From Streptomyces broussonetiae (GTDB lineage: Bacteria > Actinomycetota > Actinomycetes > Streptomycetales > Streptomycetaceae), in the NCBI RefSeq assembly GCF_009796285.1, contig NZ_CP047020.1, positions 7,750,001 to 7,814,000 on the forward strand: a DNA stretch of 64,000 nt, in the 5' to 3' direction. Both the position numbers and the translations under genes were made by a program. Positions 50,591 to 59,250 of this stretch are shown in pieces (position 1 is the stretch's first letter; every line of letters starts with the position of its first letter). The notes beneath the pieces were generated by a model. It was given only the letters and a program-made list of their open reading frames with translations, had not been told where the DNA came from and did no database searches.

Positions 50591-50894
50591 GCCCAGTCGT
50601 TCTTCGAGCCTCTCGGAGGCCAGCTGTCCGACAGCCCTGCTGAACCGTTCGGTCACCTTCCCACGCCTCGAAAGCTGGTAGGTGCGAGCCGTGCACCTCA
50701 GCCCGAGCAGTACGGAGGCTCCAGCGAACCCGGCCAGGACCGTCTGACGCACAGCGTTCAGCGCGTGGGCCCGGTCCTTGCCGTGAAGGTCCCCCACCGT
50801 GTCACCAGCGCAGTGGTCCCAGAACCACAAAGATGCCGACGACAACGACAGCCGCCCCCGCTGCCAACCGGACGGATGCGCGGTGACGACGCAT
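50590..50894 (-). pseudogene. N-terminal remnant of a pentapeptide-repeat-type membrane protein
   Basis: It begins MRRHRASVRLAAGAAVVVVG with a transmembrane helix (VVVVGIFVVLGPLRW) and then shifts frame. It continues HGKDRAHALNAVRQTVLAGF, AGASVLLGLRCTARTYQLSR and RGKVTERFSRAVGQLASERL to EERLGG. This is the membrane-anchored start common to Streptomyces pentapeptide-repeat proteins (R-x-x-x-L-T-E-R-F-x-x-A-x-x-Q-L-x-S). The repeat domain itself is missing. Confidence 0.65.
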
Positions 50895-51459
50895 CAGGTG
50901 AACAGAGCGCGATCCGATCCTTGCGAGAGGGCGATTGGCCGTAGGGTCTATTCCACCGCACGAAGTCCTGCCAGTCGATCTCCTCCACAGGTTCCCGCCC
51001 GCGACCAGCGCGAGCACCTCGAAAGCCGGTCATGCCAGACCATTGACCTGCGCCCTCGAGTTGGCGACAGCTCACTGAACATGCTCGACACGACGATGGC
51101 AGGGATCGGGGAAATCTGGGATTTCAACGCGCTCTTCACCGTAGCCGGTCTGCGTCGCATCAAGGTGAGCACCGCAGGTGCCTTCCGTCCTCGAAGCGTT
51201 TCCCGCGGCCTGACGCACTGGACAGCACGTCCGCCCCGGCGAGCCGGCTGCCCAAGCCCGATCACTGGATTCGTTGTGCTTGGCGCCCCGCAGGCGCTGT
51301 TGGGATTCCACCGCGAGGCTTGCTGGTGGATCATGCGTCGGCGCAGTACGGACCCAGTGCGGCCGTGCATCTGCCTCGTAACGCTCTTCAGTAACACGAG
51401 TGGGTGGGCTCGAACGGGAAACCCGCGTGCATGTGCTCGGCACAGGCTGAACCGCCGGG
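50895..51459. other. Region without a recognisable gene
   Basis: Frames here are short of ribosome sites and show no domain pattern. A segment near 51400 (gggctcgaacgggaaaccc) superficially resembles a tRNA T-arm but no cloverleaf can be drawn. Confidence 0.3.
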
Positions 51460-52626
51460 TCACGGCCGTCGCCGCAAGGCCGAGGGGCTCAGGTCTGCGA
51501 TCTTGGGGTAGCCGTCGACCGCCATGAGGAGGTCAGCCTCCGCAAGGAGGGAACGCAACACGTGAATGATGCCGTCCTCGCCTCCCAGTGCCAAACCGTA
51601 AACATAGGGCCGCCCCACCGCTACCGCTCGCGCGCCCAGCGCCAGGGCTTTCACCACATGGTCGCCGGAGCGCACACCCGAATCGAAGATCATCGGAGTT
51701 TCGCCTGCCGCATTGACGACGTCCGGCAGCATGTCGAGTGAGGCGAGGCCACCGTTGGCCTGGCGTCCACCGTGGTTCGAGCAGTAGATCGCATCGACAC
51801 CGCCGTCGACGGCCCGTTGGACGTCCTCGGGATGCATGATTCCCTTGAGGATCAGCGGCAGGTCGGTCATGGAACGGAACCAGGCGAGATCGTCCCACGT
51901 CAGGTGCGGCTCACCGAAGGTCGTCGCCCAGGCTCCCACTGCGGCCTGCAGGTCCTCTTCCGGGGGCTTGGCCAACCGGGACCTGAAGACAGGGTCGCTG
52001 AAGTAGTTCTGCAGGGCCAGCCCTCGCAGCTGGGGAAAGTTCGAGCGGCTGAGGTCGCGAGGCCGCCACCCCGGGATCCAGGTGTCCAGTGTGACGACGA
52101 TCCCCTTGAAACCCGCCTGCTCAGCCCGGTGCACCAGGCTTTCGGCCAGCTCCCGGTCGTTCGGGGTGTAGAGCTGGAAGAAGCCCGGGGTGTCACCGAA
52201 CCGCGCGGCGACCTCCTCCATCGGATCGACCGAGAGAGTGGAGGCGATCATCGGCACGCCGGTCCTGGCCGAGGCTCGTGCCACGGCCAGGTCGCCGTGG
52301 CCGTCCTGTGCGCACAGGCCGATCACACCCACGGGCGCCATCAACAGCGGGGACGGGAGGGACAGCCCACACAGCTCGACGGACAGGTCGCGCTGGGCCC
52401 CGTCGACGAGCATCCTCGGGATGAGCCCCCAGTCGTCGAACACCGAGACGTTGAGGTCCTGGGTGCGTTCGTCGCCGGCCCCGCCGGCGACGTAGGACAG
52501 GAGCCCGGGGTCCAACGCCTTGGATCCTCGCTCCTCCAACTCTGCGAAGGTCATCGGCAACTTCGGCATGATGCCGGAGAGTCCGTTGAGGTAGATATCG
52601 AACTGGTAGTCGCCAAAGTTCGACAC
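51460..52626 (-). CDS. FMN-dependent alpha-hydroxy-acid oxidase, probable lactate 2-monooxygenase
   Basis: A 388-residue protein starting at GTG (52624-52626) after GGTGGA; it begins VSNFGDYQFDIYLNGLSGIM, the usual start of lactate 2-monooxygenases. FMN-barrel motifs are present: SPLLMAPVGVIGLC, PGFFQLYTPNDRELAESLVH, GIVVTLDTWIPGWRPRDLSR, LILKGIMHPEDV and the catalytic His in YCSNHGGRQANGG, then MIFDSGVRSGDHVVKALALG. Known members turn L-lactate and O2 into acetate and CO2; the exact hydroxy acid here is inferred. It is the last gene of a four-gene operon, 64 bp after the aldolase gene. Confidence 0.9.
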   Translation of the reverse strand: MSNFGDYQFDIYLNGLSGIMPKLPMTFAELEERGSKALDPGLLSYVAGGAGDERTQDLNVSVFDDWGLIPRMLVDGAQRDLSVELCGLSLPSPLLMAPVGVIGLCAQDGHGDLAVARASARTGVPMIASTLSVDPMEEVAARFGDTPGFFQLYTPNDRELAESLVHRAEQAGFKGIVVTLDTWIPGWRPRDLSRSNFPQLRGLALQNYFSDPVFRSRLAKPPEEDLQAAVGAWATTFGEPHLTWDDLAWFRSMTDLPLILKGIMHPEDVQRAVDGGVDAIYCSNHGGRQANGGLASLDMLPDVVNAAGETPMIFDSGVRSGDHVVKALALGARAVAVGRPYVYGLALGGEDGIIHVLRSLLAEADLLMAVDGYPKIADLSPSALRRRP

Positions 52627-52690
52627 GTGGTTTTCCACCTGCTCCCGGTCGGTTGTGGCCCGGCGGGCCGGTCTGGCTCGGTCGGCAGCC

Positions 52691-53518
52691 TCAGTCGAAC
52701 AGGTCCGGCGAGGATGCGATGATCTGGTCCCACAGCGGACGGAACTGGAACCAGCCTGCGAGCGGCCCGCCGATCTGCGTGCGGACCTGCTCCGCGGTCT
52801 CCCGGTCGATCTCGTGCGGAGTGCCCGCGGCCATGGCCAGAAGCTGTGCCTGGCACGATCGTTCCATCGTGATGAACCACCACGCGGCGGCGGCAACCGA
52901 CTGTCCGACGGTCAGCAGGCCGTGGTTCTTCAGGATGACGGCCTTCGCCGAGCCGAGCGCCTCGCCGATGCGGCGCCCCTCGTCGGAGTCGCTCACGACT
53001 CCGCGATAGTCGGCGTAGAGGCCCTGGTCCTCGAAGAAGGCGCAGGCGTCCTGGGTGAGTGGTGCAAGCGGGATCCCGAGTGCTGAGAACGCCTTGCCGT
53101 GGAGGGAGTGCGCGTGTGCGGCCGCGACGGCGTCGGGGCGGGCCTTGTGGACCTCGGCGTGGATGCAGAAGGCGGCACGGTTCACCGGGCGCTTGCCGTG
53201 CAGCAGATTGCCTTCGTGGTCGACACGGACCAGGTCGGAGACCTTGATCTGATGGAAACTCATCCCGAACGGGTTGACCCAGAACGTGTCGGGGAACTCG
53301 GGGTCACGGGCAGTGATGTGCCCGGCGACTCCCTCGGAGAAGCCCAGCTTCCCGAAGACCCGGAAGGCGGCGGCGAGTTCCTGCTTGCGTACGTCGCGTT
53401 CCTGCTCGACCGAAAGCCCCGTGGGCGGTAGCGGGAGATCGAAGTCGTCGGGGATCGGGCCGATGTTGGCTCGGATCAGGTCGAGCATCTCGGGGGCGTG
53501 GCGCTGCGTGATCGTCAT
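52691..53518 (-). CDS. Class II aldolase/adducin-family protein
   Basis: A 275-residue protein. The fold's zinc ligands are visible as HxH in VAAAHAHSLHG and the His of ILKNHGLLTVGQSV, with a carboxylate in CIHAEVHKARP. The start region KQELAAAFRVFGKLGFSEGV and GHITARDPEFPDTFWVNPFG is typical. Members include fuculose-phosphate aldolases and decarboxylases acting on small hydroxy/keto acids. Together with the monooxygenase and hydrolase it suggests degradation of a hydroxy-acid-containing substrate. The spacer to the hydrolase gene is 70 bp. Confidence 0.88.
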   Translation of the reverse strand: MTITQRHAPEMLDLIRANIGPIPDDFDLPLPPTGLSVEQERDVRKQELAAAFRVFGKLGFSEGVAGHITARDPEFPDTFWVNPFGMSFHQIKVSDLVRVDHEGNLLHGKRPVNRAAFCIHAEVHKARPDAVAAAHAHSLHGKAFSALGIPLAPLTQDACAFFEDQGLYADYRGVVSDSDEGRRIGEALGSAKAVILKNHGLLTVGQSVAAAAWWFITMERSCQAQLLAMAAGTPHEIDRETAEQVRTQIGGPLAGWFQFRPLWDQIIASSPDLFD

Positions 53519-53588
53519 GGTCTTCGTTCCTCTCGATGTGTGCAGACGTGGTCGAGCGGCGAGCGTGGTGACACGGATCGTGCGGACT

Positions 53589-54467
53589 TCAGCCGCTTCC
53601 CTCCGTGGCGAGGATCAGTGAGGCGACGCGTTGCGGTGCCTCCAGCAGGGGCCAGTGGCCGACGTCTGCAAGGGCGTGGAGTGTCGCGTTCGGCATGCGT
53701 TCGGCGATCCGATCGGCGATGTGGGCACCCGCGACGGGGTCCCGCAGGCCCCAGACGAACGCCTTGGGCAGATCGCTGGTCTCCATGGCTTCCACCCATC
53801 GGTCGCGATGGGCAGCCCGGTCGGTGATGTAGTGGATCAACCGGTGGGAGTTCAGATGGCCGTCACCGTGGCTCATGCCCTTCCACATCGCGGCTGCGTC
53901 GGCGCTTGAGTCGTAGTGCTCGGCGAATGTCGGTGAGAGGGCGGCGGCCATGAGCTCGCCGGTCAGTGCTGCGCTGAGCCGGGGGCCGGTGTCCGGGTCG
54001 AGCAGCGCCGTCTGGGCCGCTTCCGGTCGGTGGAGTTCCGGGTAGATGCCGCCGTTCAGCAGCGTCAGGCTCGTGATCCGACTCCTCAACGACCCGTCGG
54101 CGCTGCGCGCGAGCAACTCCTGCGCCACGGTGGCCCCATAGTCGTGTGCCACCAGATGTGTCGAGGTCACCGCCTCGTGCTGCCACAACGCGACCACCAA
54201 GTCGGCCTGCTCGTGGATCGAGTAGTCGTGATCGGCCGGCTTCTCGCTCGCGCCGAAGCCGAGGAAATCCGGTATGAGGAGGGTGTGGCGAGCGGCGAGA
54301 ACAGGAACCGCCCGGGCCCAGTCGTGCGACGAACTGGGGAACCCGTGGAGCAGGGTCATCACGGGACCGCTGCCGATGCGGCGGACGAACACCTGGCGCG
54401 AGACTCCCGCGACGGTGAGCGGAAGCAGTTCGCCTTCGGACCACCATCGCTCGATACTGACCGTCAT
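53589..54467 (-). CDS. Alpha/beta hydrolase, epoxide hydrolase/dehalogenase type
   Basis: A 292-residue protein whose ATG overlaps the TetR stop by four bases. Oxyanion motif HGFPSSS in MTLLHGFPSSSHDWARAVPV, Asp nucleophile in STHLVAHDYGATVAQELLAR, acid in VWGLRDPVAGAH and His in LADVGHWPLLEAPQRVA. An Asp rather than Ser nucleophile is typical of epoxide hydrolases and haloalkane or haloacetate dehalogenases. It is the first enzyme of the TetR-controlled operon. Confidence 0.88.
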   Translation of the reverse strand: MTVSIERWWSEGELLPLTVAGVSRQVFVRRIGSGPVMTLLHGFPSSSHDWARAVPVLAARHTLLIPDFLGFGASEKPADHDYSIHEQADLVVALWQHEAVTSTHLVAHDYGATVAQELLARSADGSLRSRITSLTLLNGGIYPELHRPEAAQTALLDPDTGPRLSAALTGELMAAALSPTFAEHYDSSADAAAMWKGMSHGDGHLNSHRLIHYITDRAAHRDRWVEAMETSDLPKAFVWGLRDPVAGAHIADRIAERMPNATLHALADVGHWPLLEAPQRVASLILATEGSG

Positions 54468-55066
54468 CGGAGCCCTCCGAACAGTGCGGGCAGGAACCGG
54501 CGTTCCAGCTCGCCATGCGGGAGCGCTGCCGGTTCCACCAGGCTTTGGGCCAGTCCGCCTTCCCGAACGGCGACGACGAGGCGCAGCAGCATGTCGAGAT
54601 CCGTCTCGGTCACCTTGCGCTGTGTGGTCGCGAGAAGTGGTGCGAGCAACTCCGCGATTGCCGCCCGGATCGCTGCGTCGTGGCGGGCGAGGGCTTGGGC
54701 CGCCTCGGGGTTGCGGATGGCGTGGAGAGTGAACTCGGTGGAGATGAGGAACCAGGTTCGCGTCTGCTCGTCCACGACGCTCGCCAGCTCGATGAACGTG
54801 GCGACCGGTTGCTCGGAGACGAGGGCTTGGTCCACCGCCTCACCCAGCTGTTTCAGGACGATCTCGGAGCGTCGAGTGAACAGCGCGAGGAAGAGTTCGT
54901 CCTTGGAGTCATAGTTCGAATAGAACGCGCCGGTCGTGTAGCCGGCCCGTGCGCACAGCTCCGCGATCGAGACACCCTGAAACCCGCACTCGGCGAAGGC
55001 CTGCTCGGCCGCGTTGAGCAGGCGCTCGTTCGTCTCCCGTCGTCTCTTGGTCACGCGCTGTGTCAT
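54464..55066 (-). CDS. TetR-family regulator of the hydrolase-aldolase-monooxygenase operon
   Basis: A 200-residue protein; the ATG at 55064-55066 follows AGGTGG by five bases. The helix-turn-helix is RLLNAAEQAFAECGFQGVSI, AELCARAGYTTGAFYSNYDS and KDELFLALF. The all-helical C-terminal half is the ligand domain. It is the first gene of the operon and lies just behind two kinds of palindrome, so it most likely represses itself and the catabolic genes until the substrate appears. Confidence 0.92.
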   Translation of the reverse strand: MTQRVTKRRRETNERLLNAAEQAFAECGFQGVSIAELCARAGYTTGAFYSNYDSKDELFLALFTRRSEIVLKQLGEAVDQALVSEQPVATFIELASVVDEQTRTWFLISTEFTLHAIRNPEAAQALARHDAAIRAAIAELLAPLLATTQRKVTETDLDMLLRLVVAVREGGLAQSLVEPAALPHGELERRFLPALFGGLR

Positions 55067-55083
55067 GCATCCCACCTATTTCT

Positions 55084-55098
55084 GTCAAGGCGCTTGAC
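55084..55098 (-). promoter_or_regulatory. Palindrome GTCAAG-gcg-CTTGAC in the tetR leader
   Basis: Perfect 6-bp arms flank a 3-bp spacer, 18 bp upstream of the tetR start. On the minus strand it would lie in the leader or overlap a TTGAC hexamer, a position typical of TetR operators. Confidence 0.5.
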
Positions 55099-55112
55099 GA
55101 TGCCAGAGGCCG

Positions 55113-55162
55113 GATAGTGCCTCCTATCGGATAGGGGTTCCTATCCGATAGGGGACACTATC
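55113..55162 (-). promoter_or_regulatory. 50-bp nested palindrome upstream of the tetR operon
   Basis: Two 13-bp palindromes, CCTATCGGATAGG (55123-55135) and CCTATCCGATAGG (55140-55152), stand 17 bp apart. They are framed by outer half-sites GATAGT (55113-55118) and ACTATC (55157-55162). All are symmetric about 55137.5, with 21 of 25 pairs matching. This looks like a cooperative multi-dimer operator. Confidence 0.7.
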
Positions 55163-55276
55163 GAGGGAGAGTGCCGTTGACGCAAGGCCTGCGACGGCGG
55201 TATTCACGCCCGGGGACGCTCTTCGAACCGAGGCAGGCTGCATCGAGCAAGGTGCGGCCGGGTTCCGACTCGCTGC

Positions 55277-55400
55277 TCAGGCCGTCGTGGGGCCGCCCGG
55301 CGGCGCCACGACGGGCACTTCATGACCATGGGCGTCGCAGATAAGGCCGATGTGCCCGGAGAGTCCGGACGAGCGTTGTCGGCGTAGGGCGGTGGGTCCG
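55277..55400 (-). pseudogene. Possible IS5-like transposase fragment
   Basis: The minus strand reads RRQRSSGLSGHIGLICDAHG then HEVPVVAPPGG. It resembles the R-S-R-G-G-L-T-T-K-I-H-L-x-x-D-x-x-G-x-P block of IS5-family transposases. Only about 40 residues remain and similarity is modest. Confidence 0.35.
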
Positions 55401-56160
55401 GATGGACGTGGGCGGTGGTAGTCCGGTCGGCCGACCGGACCCCGGGTCGGAGGCTGACCGGGGTCCGGCCGGGACCGGTTACGGCGATCTCGGAGAGGTG
55501 CCGTCCCGGCTGTGGTTTCCACGCCGCCCGGCGTGCTCACTCATGCCGGACTTCGCCGGCTTCGGTGAGGGCCGGGTCCCGCTCTGGGTCCTGTGTCGCA
55601 GGCGTCAGCTCCGGTTGCTCTCTGCGACCTGCTTGCCGAGGTCGAGTTCGATGCCGTCCGGCTTCTGCAGGCCTCCTTCGAAGAGGCGCCGGACGCGGTG
55701 TTCGTTCACGGGCCGTCCTACCGTTTGGAAGTAGGTGGACAGGGCGGATCCGAACTCTTCGTCCGAAATCGGGATGCTCTCGTCGATGAGGGCCTTGGTT
55801 CCGGCCACGGCGACCTTGTCGAACCCTGCGATACGGCGGGCGACGGCGTCGACGAAATCGTCCAGTTCGTCCTCGGGGAGGACGCGGTTGACGTAGCCGT
55901 ATTCTGCCGCCAGTTTCGCTGGGAAGTCGTCGGCCCCCAGCAGGATCTCCATCGCGCGGCCCCGGCCCACCAGCCTGGCCAGGTGTCCCGTCGCGTTGCC
56001 GCCGGGCACGGCCCCGACGCCGACCTCGAACTGCTGTCGGCGTACACACGATCGTCCCCGGTCGCGTACGAGTGAAAAGGGACGCTTGATGGTGCGGTGA
56101 ATCGTGGTGCCCGGCACCCTGCTGTTCGTCCGGTGAAGGGTGGCGGAGGGCGGTGACGCG

Positions 56161-57579
56161 GTGGTTTTGGACCCGCAGCGCTGGCTGGAGCTGCGGCGGT
56201 TCCGTGCTCTGGTTGAGTCAGGAGCGGTCAGTCTGACCGAGGTGGCCAAGGAGACCGGGCTGGACCGCAAGACGGTCCGCAAGTATCTGTCGAGCACGGC
56301 GGCGTCAGTGCCGCCGAGGCGGACGTCGAACGGCCGGCCCCGGAAGAAGGTGGTCGACGAGGTCGCCCCGTTGATCGACGCGATGCTGCGGGCAGAGATC
56401 CTCATCAAGGGCGCCGTGGTGCACGAGCGTCTGGTGAAGGAGTACGGCTCGACGATCAACTATCAGCGGGTCAAGCTCTATCTGCAGGAGGCCCGGCCGC
56501 GGATCGCGGGTGAACTGGGCATCGAACCGCGGGAGTTGGCGGGTATGCATCGCCGCTTCGAGGTGGTCCCCGGGGCCCAGGCTCAGGTCGACTGGGGCGA
56601 TGAAGGCAAGATCCTCGCCCACCTGGGCATCCCGAAGGTCTACTCGTTCCATATGGTTTTGTCGTACTCGCGCGACCCGTTCTGCTGCTTCACCACGAGC
56701 CAGGACCTGCAGACCTTCTTCGACTGCCACCGGCGGGCATTTGCGCACTTCGGCGGGGTGCCGATGTCGATCGTCTACGACCGGACCAAGACCGTCGTGC
56801 GCCGGCACGTCGCCCCGGGCGAGGCGGTGCCGCTGCATCCGGAAGCGGTCGGCTTCGCCGGCCACTACGACTTCGACATCGACGTGCTGGCCGCCTACCG
56901 GCCCACCGGGAAGGGCCGGGTCGAACGCCAGGTGTTGATCGTGCGTGATCACGTGCTGGCCGGGCGGGCGTTCTCCTCGCTCGAGGAGCTGGATGCCGCC
57001 TTCATGGCGTGGGTGCCGCAGCGACGCGCCCGCACCCACGCCACCCACCACGAGGTCATCGGACACCGGGCCGCCCGGGATCACGCCGCCCTCAAGCCGT
57101 TGCCACCCTCGCCCTATCTGGTGGCCGAGCGGCATCTGCGGCCGGTCGGCAAGGACTGCCTGGTCGCGTTCGGCGGAAACCTCTACTCGGTGCCCGCCCG
57201 CAAGGTTCGCCCGCGTCAGCTGGTGGAGATCAGAGCGACGAAGTCCCAGGTCATGGTGCACACGACCGTCCCCGATGCCGGCGGCGAGACCCTGCTGTCC
57301 AGCCATCCGCGGGCGGTCGGCCGTGGCGTGGTTGTCAGGCAGGACGAGCACTGGGACGGCCTGCCGACCGGCAGGAACCGCCGCACCACGACGGGCGACG
57401 AGCCGCCACCACCGCGGAGCGAGTCCTCCGCGTCCGGTCGCATCGGGCCGTTGCAGGCCCTGCTGAGCCGGTCCGCCGCAACCCAGATCGAGGTAGGGAG
57501 GCGACCGCTATCGGTCTACGACGAACTGACCGGCACCCGGCCCTTCACCACCAACTTCCAGACGAAGGAGTCGTCTTGA
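56161..57579 (+). CDS. istA: IS21-family transposase IstA
   Basis: A 472-residue protein. GTG at 56161 is preferred since GGAGGG precedes it and the usual IstA start (V-L-D-P-Q-R-W) follows; GTG at 56140 is possible. The N-terminal helix-turn-helix is SLTEVAKETGLDRKTVRKYL. The integrase core has the first Asp in AQVDWGDEGKILAHLGIPKV, the second in VPMSIVYDRTKTVVRRHVAP and the Glu in PTGKGRVERQVLIVRDHVLA. A beta-barrel Mu-transposase C-terminal part follows (LVAFGGNLYSVPARKVRPRQ). Confidence 0.95.
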   Translation: MVLDPQRWLELRRFRALVESGAVSLTEVAKETGLDRKTVRKYLSSTAASVPPRRTSNGRPRKKVVDEVAPLIDAMLRAEILIKGAVVHERLVKEYGSTINYQRVKLYLQEARPRIAGELGIEPRELAGMHRRFEVVPGAQAQVDWGDEGKILAHLGIPKVYSFHMVLSYSRDPFCCFTTSQDLQTFFDCHRRAFAHFGGVPMSIVYDRTKTVVRRHVAPGEAVPLHPEAVGFAGHYDFDIDVLAAYRPTGKGRVERQVLIVRDHVLAGRAFSSLEELDAAFMAWVPQRRARTHATHHEVIGHRAARDHAALKPLPPSPYLVAERHLRPVGKDCLVAFGGNLYSVPARKVRPRQLVEIRATKSQVMVHTTVPDAGGETLLSSHPRAVGRGVVVRQDEHWDGLPTGRNRRTTTGDEPPPPRSESSASGRIGPLQALLSRSAATQIEVGRRPLSVYDELTGTRPFTTNFQTKESS

Positions 57580-58346
57580 GCGAGCTGACCGGCAACCGCA
57601 TCCGCACCACGGCCGGCAAGCTCGGCCTGCCCCACCTGGCAGAGACCATCAACGAGTACACCCGCCGGGCCGACGAGGCGAAGATGGGCTACCTCGACTT
57701 CCTCGACCTGGTCCTGTCCGAGGAACTGGCCGTCCGCGACGACCGCCGATTCCGCCAGGGCCTGCGGCTGTCGAAGCTGCCGCACCACAAGACGCTGGAC
57801 GAGTACGACTTCTCCTTCCAGCCCGAGCTCGACCCGCGCAAGGTCAAAGACCTCGCCAGCCTCTCCTTCGTCGACGGCAAAGCGAACGCAGCGCTGCTGG
57901 GGCCGCCCGGAGTGGGCAAGACGCATATCGCCGTCGCTCTCGCTGTCGCGGCCTGCCGGGCCGGCTACTCGATCTACTTCACCAGCCTCGACGACATGGT
58001 CCGCAACCTGAAGGCCGCCGAGTCGGCCGGACGGCTGGTCAACAAACTCGGCACCTACCTGCGGCCGAGCGTCCTTGTGGTCGATGAGGTGGGCTACCAG
58101 CCCCTCGAACGAGCCGAGGCGAACCTGGTCTTCCAGGTCATCTCCAAGCGTTACGAGAAGGGCTCCATCATCCTGACCTCAAACAAGACCTTCAGCGAGT
58201 GGGGACAGGTCTTCGGTGACGAGGTCCTCGCCACCGCGATCCTCGACCGCCTCCTCCACCACTGCGAAGTGATCGCCATCAATGGCCCGAGCTACCGGCT
58301 CAAGAACCGCCTACAGGCCATCGAGCGAGAGACCGACGTGGCCTGA
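57576..58346 (+). CDS. istB: IS21-family ATPase helper IstB
   Basis: A 256-residue AAA+ ATPase starting at a TTG that overlaps the istA stop (TTGA), six bases after GAAGGAG. Walker A is GPPGVGKTHIAVALAV, Walker B VLVVDEVGYQPLERAEANLV, and sensor 1 SIILTSNKTFSEWGQVFGDE. IstB binds target DNA and activates IstA. Overlap coupling of istA and istB is the family norm. Confidence 0.95.
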   Translation: MSELTGNRIRTTAGKLGLPHLAETINEYTRRADEAKMGYLDFLDLVLSEELAVRDDRRFRQGLRLSKLPHHKTLDEYDFSFQPELDPRKVKDLASLSFVDGKANAALLGPPGVGKTHIAVALAVAACRAGYSIYFTSLDDMVRNLKAAESAGRLVNKLGTYLRPSVLVVDEVGYQPLERAEANLVFQVISKRYEKGSIILTSNKTFSEWGQVFGDEVLATAILDRLLHHCEVIAINGPSYRLKNRLQAIERETDVA

Positions 58347-58789
58347 CAACTGGGGACGTTCAAACGTACCGGCCCGGCCCGAAGGGAGAGTACGCCGACA
58401 ACTGCCCCAGGATCGCGCGGTGTCCCGCGAAACGGATGTCCGTGGCCAGCGCGAACTCACTTCCCGCTCCGCGGGTGCGGCCCTTGAGTGCGGAGATCGT
58501 GACGGCTGGGACCCTGCCGAGGCGGATGAAGTTGTCCGAGTAGGGGTGGAGCCCTGTGGGGCCGGGCTTCATGGCGGCTATGCGCGATTTATCCGCCAGG
58601 AAGTCGAAGTGGGTTGTCGCTCCGGAAGACGACCACGGTCAGGTCGGGAGCCTGCTCCATGCGGTCCACCAGGTCGGCGAGCTGCTCGATGGTGTCCACG
58701 TCCATGAGGTTGATCGGGCCGTTGGAGAAGGTCACGTTCCAGTAGGACGACGACACTTCGGACACGTGGAACTGCGGTGTGCTTGGCAT

Positions 58790-59250
58790 GCGCCGCAAAG
58801 TAGCTGGCTATAACTTCAAAAGTCAATCCTTGTGGGTTACGTGCTCATGAGGCCTCGATGCCGCCCGCCGCCGACCCGGCGCACCTGCGCGCGACATGCC
58901 TGTCCGCCGCCGTTGATTGATCGGTCGAACTGTCCACCTGGCGACCGCGATACGGCATCTTGCGTGGCTGCTTCTGGTCCCACCAGTCGCATCGTGCGGA
59001 CGTGGCCGGCCGGCGTCGACATGGCAGCACGAAACCCCGGCCTGGCCGAGTAGGGGGGAGGCGAGTTGCTTTCCCTGTATGCCGTCACGCTTGGTCGAGC
59101 AGTCTGACTTGCAAAGTGCAAGTCTGCCGTGCATGCTTCCTTCCAGCCCCAGAGGCGGCGTTCACCCGATCGCTTCCTGCATGCAGGCCTAGTCATCTGG
59201 CGGCCGAGGCAACCGCTGTCATCAGGCCCCCCGCCGTACCGGAGGTCACT
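58790..59250. promoter_or_regulatory. Intergenic region with a palindrome upstream of the mycothiol-enzyme gene
   Basis: No gene is recognisable. At 59106-59124 an exact palindrome, GACTTGCA-aag-TGCAAGTC, lies about 125 bp before the TTG start of the next gene and looks like an operator. Near 58800-58830 an A+T-rich patch with TTGACT on the minus strand probably holds the promoter of the broken hydratase gene. Confidence 0.45.

Larger units (their letters stand above)
56035..58400 (+). mobile_element. IS21-family insertion sequence with 5-bp target duplication
   Basis: The element is 2366 bp. Both ends start tgtcggcgtac; beyond that the inverted repeats are imperfect but continue with matching blocks (cggtcgcgtac against ccggtacg). 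The flanks carry actgc at 56030-56034 and 58401-58405. istA and istB are both intact. It sits in an enoyl-CoA hydratase gene. Confidence 0.93.
55605..58789 (-). pseudogene. Enoyl-CoA hydratase gene split by an IS21 element and a frameshift
   Basis: The 5' part (58789-58406) encodes MPSTPQFHVSEVSSSYWNVT and, after a 2-base loss near 58615, ADKSRIAAMKPGPTGLHPYS and ISALKGRTRGAGSEFALATD (the crotonase oxyanion-hole region). The 3' part (56034-55605) continues FEVGVGAVPGGNATGHLARL, GRGRAMEILLGADDFPA and GYVNRVLPEDELDDFVDAVA. Removing the element and one copy of its 5-bp target duplication restores ILGQFEVGVG exactly. The gene is doubly inactivated. Confidence 0.9.

Noticed and set aside
51390..51450. 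A tRNA-like 3' half (gggctcgaacgggaaaccc)
   Set aside because: No acceptor stem, anticodon arm or D-arm can be paired around it on either strand.
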